Shown piece after piece: positions 14,536 through 19,726 of a stretch of DNA of 19,726 nt. Under the pieces are notes generated by a model. It made no database searches. It was given only the letters and a program-made list of their open reading frames with translations, and was not told the DNA's origin. The stretch spans positions 2,445 through 22,170 of the forward strand of contig DIVR01000072.1 of NCBI GenBank assembly GCA_002428325.1, in the 5' to 3' direction. The translations under genes were made by a program, and so were the position numbers. Each line of letters begins with the position of its first letter. Positions within the stretch are counted from its first letter, which is position 1. The stretch comes from a bacterium UBP4_UBA6127 (GTDB lineage Bacteria > UBP4 > UBA4092).

Positions 14536-17500
14536 AATCATATTGGTGCCATTTATACTCCCTGAATTTTATCCTCCTTTTTGTCATCTTTACATTTTAT
14601 TCCCTTCCTACAGTTTCGAATTCCTTTTCTCTTGATTCTAAATGGAAAACAACCCTGGATGATTATATGTCTTCTTCTCCTGTCCTGGGAGATGTCTCAG
14701 GAGATGGGGTATATGATGTGGTTCTGGGAGATCAACAGGGTAAATTAGTCGTTTTAGATGGACAGACTGGCGAAATATTTAAGACTCATAATTTCCAAAG
14801 TCCCATTGATGCCTCTCCCTTACTGCTTGATATAAAAAAGAATAATACGCTGGATGTTCTGGTGATTACCCGAAAGGGTACCGTCTCTCTCTATACACCA
14901 AGAACAGATAAAGTGTATTGGAATCTCCAATTGAATGGCCGGGTTACTTTGTCCCCTTCTTTTTATCTTAATAAAGAATCCCAGGCTCGTGTAATTGTGA
15001 GTGATGAGAATACCTATATCTACTGTTTACAACCTGGAACTGAGAAACCTTTATGGGCTTTTAAGTTAGGAATCCCCATCCTTACAGTACCTGCATTATA
15101 TGATTTCAATAAAGATGGAACTCCTGATATATCAGTAGGTTGTTCTGATGGAAAAGTCTATGTCATAGATGGAAAAGGGAAAGGGGTTCTTCATAAATTC
15201 AATGCTTCTTCCAGCCGAATTAGCGGCAAACCCTCAATTGGCCATCTTCCCAATGAATCCGATCCTGTGTTTTTTGTCGGAAGTGAAGACCAGAAATTAT
15301 ATACTTTCAAAGCGGACTCAATCGACCCCTTGGGGACTCCCTATAAGACGAATGGGCCGATCGTGTTTGCACCTTCTCTTCCGGGAGACATCCATAAAGT
15401 CGCTGATATCGTGGCTTATCCCAGTCAAGATAAGAATATTTATTTATTGAAGGCAATGACCGGGCAAATCATGACCGTGATTCCTTTTAATACTTCTCCC
15501 AGTATGTCTCCTATTTGGTTGGATTTAAACAAAGATGGTAATGAAGAAATGGTAGTAGGCACAGAATCCGGTTCGGTTTTTAGCATTGATATTAAATCTT
15601 TCCTTTCTACTAAATTAGTACAATTGGATGATTCCATATTATCGGTTTTATCAGGAGATATGCGAAATAATAGTAAACTGGGGTTGGTTGTCAGTACGCC
15701 CCACATGGTTAGTTACTTCGAGACAGATATCCCTGTTAAACAATCTTCTTTGATATTGGGTATTCTTCATGGCGGCCCCAGAATGACCGGTCAAAAGGAT
15801 GTTGCCTATTTTGAACAGATGCAACGTAAAATGGTCCTCCATCAAGAAGAAATTGATTCAATATTTTCAAAAGCAGAGAGTTTTATTCAAAATAAGCAAT
15901 ATGCTGAAGGGGAGTCGCTTCTCAGGGAATTGCTTATTTTAAATCCTCAAAATGCGGAAGCAAAAAAGGAATTAAGGAATATTGATCTGAGAAGAAATAA
16001 ACCTTTGTTCCTGAAAATTATTTTGATATTGGGATTCGTATTGATTGCCGGAGCGGGGATATTTCTGAAAAGCAGAACTCGTAACTCTAAAAAAGAGACC
16101 ATCCTGTCAGCATTGAATTCTGAACCTCTGGAAAAAGTCTTAAGCAAATATGGGGATTTTATTAGGAAAAATAAAGATTCTTTTATATTGGCTTTAGCGC
16201 AGGCCTATGCAAAAGCCGGAATCCTCAATTCGGATGCCATGGACTGTTATGAAGCAGCATTGAAATCCAATTTAGTTCCAGAGAAAATATCCCTTATTCA
16301 TTACCAATTGGCTAGAGCTTATATCCAAAACAATGTCAGTTCGCCTGATTGTTTGTCTGTGTTTGAAGCAGCGGTAAAATTTAATAAAAATGATTCTGAG
16401 GTATTGAAGGCCTATTGCATAGCCTTACAAAATAAGGGAGATTATCAATCCAGCATCCCCCCTTTGGAGTCTTTATCCAAAATACAGCCTTCAGATAAGG
16501 AAGTTTTATTGCTCTTGTCAAAAGGACATCTGAAATCAGGGCATAAAGATAAAAAGTCTGTTGAATTATATCTAAATTGTTTCTTTGAAAATCCTGATAG
16601 AAAAGAGTATGTATTAAGTTTGGCTGAATTCTTTATCCAAAATGATTCTCACGATACCCAAACAGGGCCTGTTTACCTTAAGGCCATTTCATATAAACCA
16701 GAGGATACTTTTATCCAAAAGGCGGCAGCCAACTATTTACTGTCGATAAAAGATTATCAACAGGCTCTTCATCTCCTGGAAAATACCCAATGGGAAGAAC
16801 AGAATGATTCTCAAGGTTTATATCTTCTAGGCTGGTCTCTTTGGGGAAGCGGATTCCCGGAAAGAGCCCAGGAAGTATTATCCAAAGCCACGGCCATTGA
16901 ACCTGAAAATCTATCCATCATGAAATATTTAGGATTATCCCGAGTTGATACAGGTGACAGTTCCGAAGAGACTTTAAAGCTGCTTATTCATGCCTTACAG
17001 CATGATACCCAATCGAAAGAACTCTATGAGTCTCTGGTGAAACTATATATCTCCAGACAAGAATTGGATGAGGCGCTGACCTCTCTGTCCAACCTGGAAG
17101 CATTATCAACCGAAGATCCTGGAAAGGCTCTTTCCTATTACCGGAAACTGGCTGAAATATTTCCTGATAATCCCAAAGTCTTACAGGGATTGTTTATTAA
17201 ATTGATTCAAGCAGGCGCCCTTAATGATGCCTTCAATATTTTAAACTATCTTGAGTCCAGTTATGCCAATGATCCTTCAAAATTATTGACCCTTTACAAT
17301 GATTATTTAAAGGCCGATAGGAATTCCAAATCTGTCCTTACCCGTCGGGGAAAACATTTAGTTTTTCTTGATAAATATGAGGAGGCTCTGATTGATTTGG
17401 AAAAAGTCATTAATCTTGAACCGGACAATCATGAGATTCTCGATATCCTGGACAAAATTTATTCCATGAAGGTCAAAAAAGATCCCAATAACCTTTCTAT

Positions 17501-18728
17501 CCTCTTTAAACTGGGAATGGTACTTTACCAATTGGGGGATTATGAAAGAGCTATCGAGTATTTCCAAAAAACCTATCGTGACAAATACCGGGAGACTGAA
17601 TCCTCAAAATATCTGGGTGTTTCATTCATGGAAAAAGGGATGCTGGACTTGTCATACAGACACCTGAGTCTTTTGGAGATGGATAATGAAATAAAAGAAT
17701 TGTTGTATTCTCTTTCCCAGAAATATATTGAAATTAATCAGTTGAATAAGGCCCTGGTGATTATGGAGCATATTTATGCTGAAGATGTGAATTTCAGGGA
17801 TTTAAAGGAAATGATTATCCGGCTGAGAGAACAGACAATTTCCGTTGGACATGAAACTGTTTCCGGAAAAGGTTTTGATTCCTTTAATAATGAAACTCTA
17901 ATGGGAAAAGATTTATCAGAAACAACTCCCGGTAAAATCAGATATGAGATACTGCAGGAAATCGGCAGGGGAAATATGGGTATTGTCTGTCTGGCGAAGG
18001 ATACCGATTTGGATGAAATGGTCGCTTTGAAATTCCTGCCTCAGGAACTCCGTTATGACACGATGATAATTGAGCGATTCAAGCAGGAAGTTCGTTCAAC
18101 CCGGCGGCTTTCACATCCCCACATTGTCAGGATCTATGATATGGGGGAAGAAGCCGGCCGCCGTTTTATTTCTATGGAATATATAAACGGCCGGAATTTA
18201 AAGGATATTCTTTTTGAAAAGACTAAACTGAATGCCATTGAAACAATCGATATCTCCATTCAAGTCGCCTCAGCTCTGGCTTATGCTCACAAGATGAAAG
18301 TCGTCCACCGGGACATTAAGCCTGCCAATATCATGGTAACCGATGAGGGACATGTTAAGGTCATGGACTTTGGCATTGCTTCCATGATGGAACGAGCAGG
18401 GTTGACTCAAACCGGAGCTTTGATAGGGACTCCTTTGTATATGTCTCCTGAACAGGCTGAAGGTAAATCGGTGGATGGCCGATCAGATATTTATTCACTG
18501 GGTATCATGATGTATGAATTCATCAGCGGGCATCCTCCATTTTACAGTGGGAATATTAGCTACCAGCATGTGCATGTGGAACCTCCTCCTTTAGAAGAAG
18601 CAGGTGTTCCAATCTACCTGATTGATGTTATTATGAAATGTCTTAAGAAGATTAAAGAGGATCGGTATCAAAATGCCGAGGAATGTATAAAGGAATTGGA
18701 AGGTTGTCGTGAAAAAATTACTCATTAG
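14493..18728 (+). CDS. Transmembrane beta-propeller/TPR protein with C-terminal Ser/Thr kinase
   Basis: A 1411-residue signalling protein. A basic N-terminus and one hydrophobic segment (about 24-40) lead to an exported beta-propeller of FG-GAP/PQQ-like repeats (about 48-425) with calcium-type loops such as DVSGDGVYD (67-75), DFNKDGTPD (204-212) and DLNKDGNEE (344-352). A short TPR-like part (455-495), a transmembrane helix (about 507-525) and a basic stretch follow, then a long cytoplasmic TPR region (about 535-1095). The kinase domain (1150-1403) is complete: GRGNMG (1158-1163), Lys1180, Glu1199, HRDIKPAN (1272-1279), DFG (1292-1294) and SPE (1318-1320). It is therefore likely active, sensing with its N-terminal half outside and phosphorylating inside. 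The start is uncertain: ATG 14493 or ATG 14514, neither with a good Shine-Dalgarno. The gene overlaps holA by up to 43 nt and the lipoprotein gene by 20 nt. Confidence 0.9.
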   Translation: MDIKRSKMQKQNRIKSYWCHLYSLNFILLFVIFTFYSLPTVSNSFSLDSKWKTTLDDYMSSSPVLGDVSGDGVYDVVLGDQQGKLVVLDGQTGEIFKTHNFQSPIDASPLLLDIKKNNTLDVLVITRKGTVSLYTPRTDKVYWNLQLNGRVTLSPSFYLNKESQARVIVSDENTYIYCLQPGTEKPLWAFKLGIPILTVPALYDFNKDGTPDISVGCSDGKVYVIDGKGKGVLHKFNASSSRISGKPSIGHLPNESDPVFFVGSEDQKLYTFKADSIDPLGTPYKTNGPIVFAPSLPGDIHKVADIVAYPSQDKNIYLLKAMTGQIMTVIPFNTSPSMSPIWLDLNKDGNEEMVVGTESGSVFSIDIKSFLSTKLVQLDDSILSVLSGDMRNNSKLGLVVSTPHMVSYFETDIPVKQSSLILGILHGGPRMTGQKDVAYFEQMQRKMVLHQEEIDSIFSKAESFIQNKQYAEGESLLRELLILNPQNAEAKKELRNIDLRRNKPLFLKIILILGFVLIAGAGIFLKSRTRNSKKETILSALNSEPLEKVLSKYGDFIRKNKDSFILALAQAYAKAGILNSDAMDCYEAALKSNLVPEKISLIHYQLARAYIQNNVSSPDCLSVFEAAVKFNKNDSEVLKAYCIALQNKGDYQSSIPPLESLSKIQPSDKEVLLLLSKGHLKSGHKDKKSVELYLNCFFENPDRKEYVLSLAEFFIQNDSHDTQTGPVYLKAISYKPEDTFIQKAAANYLLSIKDYQQALHLLENTQWEEQNDSQGLYLLGWSLWGSGFPERAQEVLSKATAIEPENLSIMKYLGLSRVDTGDSSEETLKLLIHALQHDTQSKELYESLVKLYISRQELDEALTSLSNLEALSTEDPGKALSYYRKLAEIFPDNPKVLQGLFIKLIQAGALNDAFNILNYLESSYANDPSKLLTLYNDYLKADRNSKSVLTRRGKHLVFLDKYEEALIDLEKVINLEPDNHEILDILDKIYSMKVKKDPNNLSILFKLGMVLYQLGDYERAIEYFQKTYRDKYRETESSKYLGVSFMEKGMLDLSYRHLSLLEMDNEIKELLYSLSQKYIEINQLNKALVIMEHIYAEDVNFRDLKEMIIRLREQTISVGHETVSGKGFDSFNNETLMGKDLSETTPGKIRYEILQEIGRGNMGIVCLAKDTDLDEMVALKFLPQELRYDTMIIERFKQEVRSTRRLSHPHIVRIYDMGEEAGRRFISMEYINGRNLKDILFEKTKLNAIETIDISIQVASALAYAHKMKVVHRDIKPANIMVTDEGHVKVMDFGIASMMERAGLTQTGALIGTPLYMSPEQAEGKSVDGRSDIYSLGIMMYEFISGHPPFYSGNISYQHVHVEPPPLEEAGVPIYLIDVIMKCLKKIKEDRYQNAEECIKELEGCREKITH

Positions 18729-19224
18729 CACTCTATTGGTATTATTTATCTTTATTCTCGCAGGATGTTCCACTCAGAATCAGTATTTAAGAAAAGACCT
18801 TCAACAGACTGATTTAGTGGTGGAAATGTTCAAAAACCAATCTTTTCAACCCGGGCTTGAAGAAAAATTGACTCGTATTCTGAGTGAAGAATTTCTTAGT
18901 GATGGCAGATATCATTTAGTCAATGAGGATATCTCTTCATCGGGTATTCGCCTGAAGGGGACTATTACCCAGTATAAAAGAAATATTATCTCAGTGGATG
19001 CTAATGATAAAGTTACTCTTTATCAGATTAGTTTAACGGTTAATATTGAGACCCATAAAGCCGATAAATCTCTTGCCTATAACGGGATTACCTTAAACAC
19101 TACCTACGTTCCTCTCCGGGACAATATTGATTTTGAGACTGAATTTGAGGCCCAGGAAAGACTCATGGAAGATTTAGCTGAAGAAATATCCTATAAAGTT
19201 TCCAAAGACATATTTTCTCATTGA
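18709..19224 (+). CDS. lptE: LptE-like LPS-assembly lipoprotein
   Basis: A 171-residue lipoprotein with signal peptide MKKLLISTLLVLFIFILAGC; the lipobox LAGC makes Cys20 the lipidated residue, and Ser at +2 suggests the outer membrane by the E. coli rule. The mature part fits the LptE family: a first strand VVEMFKNQSFQPGLEEKLT (37-55), a helix ending in LSDGRYHLV, GIRLKGTITQYKR, then VTLYQISLTVNIE and a C-terminal helix. LptE plugs LptD and helps deliver LPS to the surface. The start is GTG at 18709, preceded by GGAAGG (18698-18703) and lying inside the kinase gene, so the two are probably translationally coupled. Sequence identity in this family is low, so the name rests on pattern and on the nearby holA. 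Confidence 0.72.
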   Translation: MKKLLISTLLVLFIFILAGCSTQNQYLRKDLQQTDLVVEMFKNQSFQPGLEEKLTRILSEEFLSDGRYHLVNEDISSSGIRLKGTITQYKRNIISVDANDKVTLYQISLTVNIETHKADKSLAYNGITLNTTYVPLRDNIDFETEFEAQERLMEDLAEEISYKVSKDIFSH

Positions 19225-19299
19225 ACGTAGGCGTTGATAGGCAGCTTTGAGAGCAGAAAATTATACCATAAACTATTCCTCCCGGCCTTCCACCCGATT

Positions 19300-19324
19300 G
19301 TTGTAAGCTAATACAATTTTTTTT
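19300..19324 (+). terminator. Weak candidate terminator after the riboflavin-kinase-lptE operon
   Basis: TTGTA (19301-19305) and TACAA (19312-19316) form a short stem with a 6-nt loop, one added G-U pair and a directly attached run of eight T. The stem is short and AT-rich, so efficiency is doubtful. It is the only terminator-like structure I see between the lipoprotein gene and the transposase remnant. The rest of 19225-19457 shows no gene or RNA. Confidence 0.35.
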
Positions 19325-19457
19325 CCAGGAAACTCCTACTATAGAATCATTGATTTTGGTCTTTTGACCTGTTGACCTCACTGGATGATTAACCTTATCA
19401 ATAAACCCATATTATGCATTAGAGAAAGAAAAAGGAGGCTTTTCTTTGTTGAGGGTA

Positions 19458-19724
19458 TCAAAGAGGCCTGGCTAAAGCCAAGTTTAGCGCCTTCTGACGG
19501 GAGTGATGGGTAATCCAAGCTCCTAATGCAAAGCATTGGAAACGAATCAGGGTGAGCGTCTTCTGGTTTTTTTCTTTCAAGACGATTTGCCGGAAGAGGC
19601 TCAACAGGTGAATGTGGGTCATGGGAAGGGTCAAATTGGTGACATAAGCGCTGAACCGATAGGCATGAGGGAAAGCCCCCTCATCCAACAAGAGCTTTTT
19701 CCCCCCGGCTTTAGGTCGAATATC
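19458..19724 (-). pseudogene. 3' part of an IS1380-type transposase with an internal deletion
   Basis: The minus-strand frame is open from the right window edge (starting DIRPKAGGKK) to a TGA at 19458-19460, about 88 residues. AFPHAYRFSAYVTNLTLP resembles the late core of IS1380-family transposases. LLSLFRQIVLKEKN and TLIRFQCFALGAWITHHSR resemble their C-terminal part. In intact members some 45 residues separate these blocks, including the YRGRAD-ENRIKELK motif with the third catalytic acid (Glu). Here they are joined after only a few residues (MTHIH), in frame. The remnant should therefore be inactive. The 5' part and one end of the element lie outside the window; no inverted repeat could be fixed. 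Family assignment is from remembered motifs. Confidence 0.7.
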
Positions 19725-19726
19725 CA

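Noticed and set aside
19364..19379. Tandem 8-bp repeat (TTGACCTG TTGACCTC)
   Set aside because: Two imperfect copies only, next to a transposase remnant. It is not a target duplication, since the copies adjoin each other, and no operator context is visible.
19163..19381. Minus-strand open frame overlapping the end of the LptE-like gene
   Set aside because: The translation is of low complexity with no family resemblance, it overlaps a supported gene, and it has no Shine-Dalgarno.
1..19726. CRISPR arrays, tRNA or rRNA genes, integrase or phage genes
   Set aside because: No regularly spaced repeats, cloverleaf-like segments or phage motifs were found. The only mobile-element sequence is the transposase remnant at the right edge.

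Overview
The window is a chromosomal stretch of about 19.7 kb from a bacterium of low to moderate GC (roughly 40% by eye). It looks diderm: it encodes an LptE-type outer-membrane lipoprotein, a Tat-exported enzyme and several signal peptides. It uses strong AAGGAG/GGAGG ribosome binding sites and carries an FMN riboswitch. I could not assign a phylum. A bacterial STT3-family oligosaccharyltransferase and a giant beta-propeller/TPR/kinase protein suggest a poorly cultured lineage rather than a model proteobacterium, but that is inference.

Layout. Positions 1-194 hold the C-terminal end of an unrecognised gene. A periplasmic D-Ala-D-Ala carboxypeptidase (PBP4/DacB, 230-1717) follows and converges on a minus-strand STT3-family membrane glycosyltransferase (1723-4056). 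From a divergent intergenic region of 106 bp, a DarT-like (DUF4433-type) ADP-ribosyltransferase-fold gene (4163-4762) runs forward into ilvD (4808-6607), which ends in a strong intrinsic terminator. Next is a closely spaced four-gene set: a class A beta-lactamase-like serine hydrolase, a stand-alone macrodomain, a 66-aa zinc-ribbon protein and a Tat-exported metallophosphoesterase (6675-9399).

The second half is one long gene run read from a consensus promoter (9493-9521), an FMN riboswitch (9548-9664) and a terminator (9717-9750). The genes are ribD, ribE, ribBA, ribH, nusB, a shortened holA-like gene, a 1411-aa protein (exported beta-propeller, TM, long TPR region, C-terminal Ser/Thr kinase) and an lptE-like lipoprotein gene, ending at 19224. 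Gaps in this run are 0-34 nt and the last three genes overlap. The riboswitch, its antiterminator and the terminator can all be read directly. After the operon lie about 230 bp without a gene, then the 3' part of an IS1380-type transposase on the minus strand, which appears to have lost an internal segment.

How the genes fit together. ribD-ribE-ribBA-ribH is a complete riboflavin pathway from GTP and ribulose-5-phosphate, apart from the separate phosphatase step, and is feedback-controlled by FMN. nusB next to ribH, and holA near lptE, are recurrent bacterial neighbourhoods. The kinase gene sits between holA and lptE. The most interesting points are the kinase protein and its triple ETxxGK juxta-kinase motif, the orphan DarT-like gene about 2.9 kb from a macrodomain, the altered WWDYG-region of the STT3 protein, the delta-like protein that seems to lack a middle domain, and the readable FMN attenuator.
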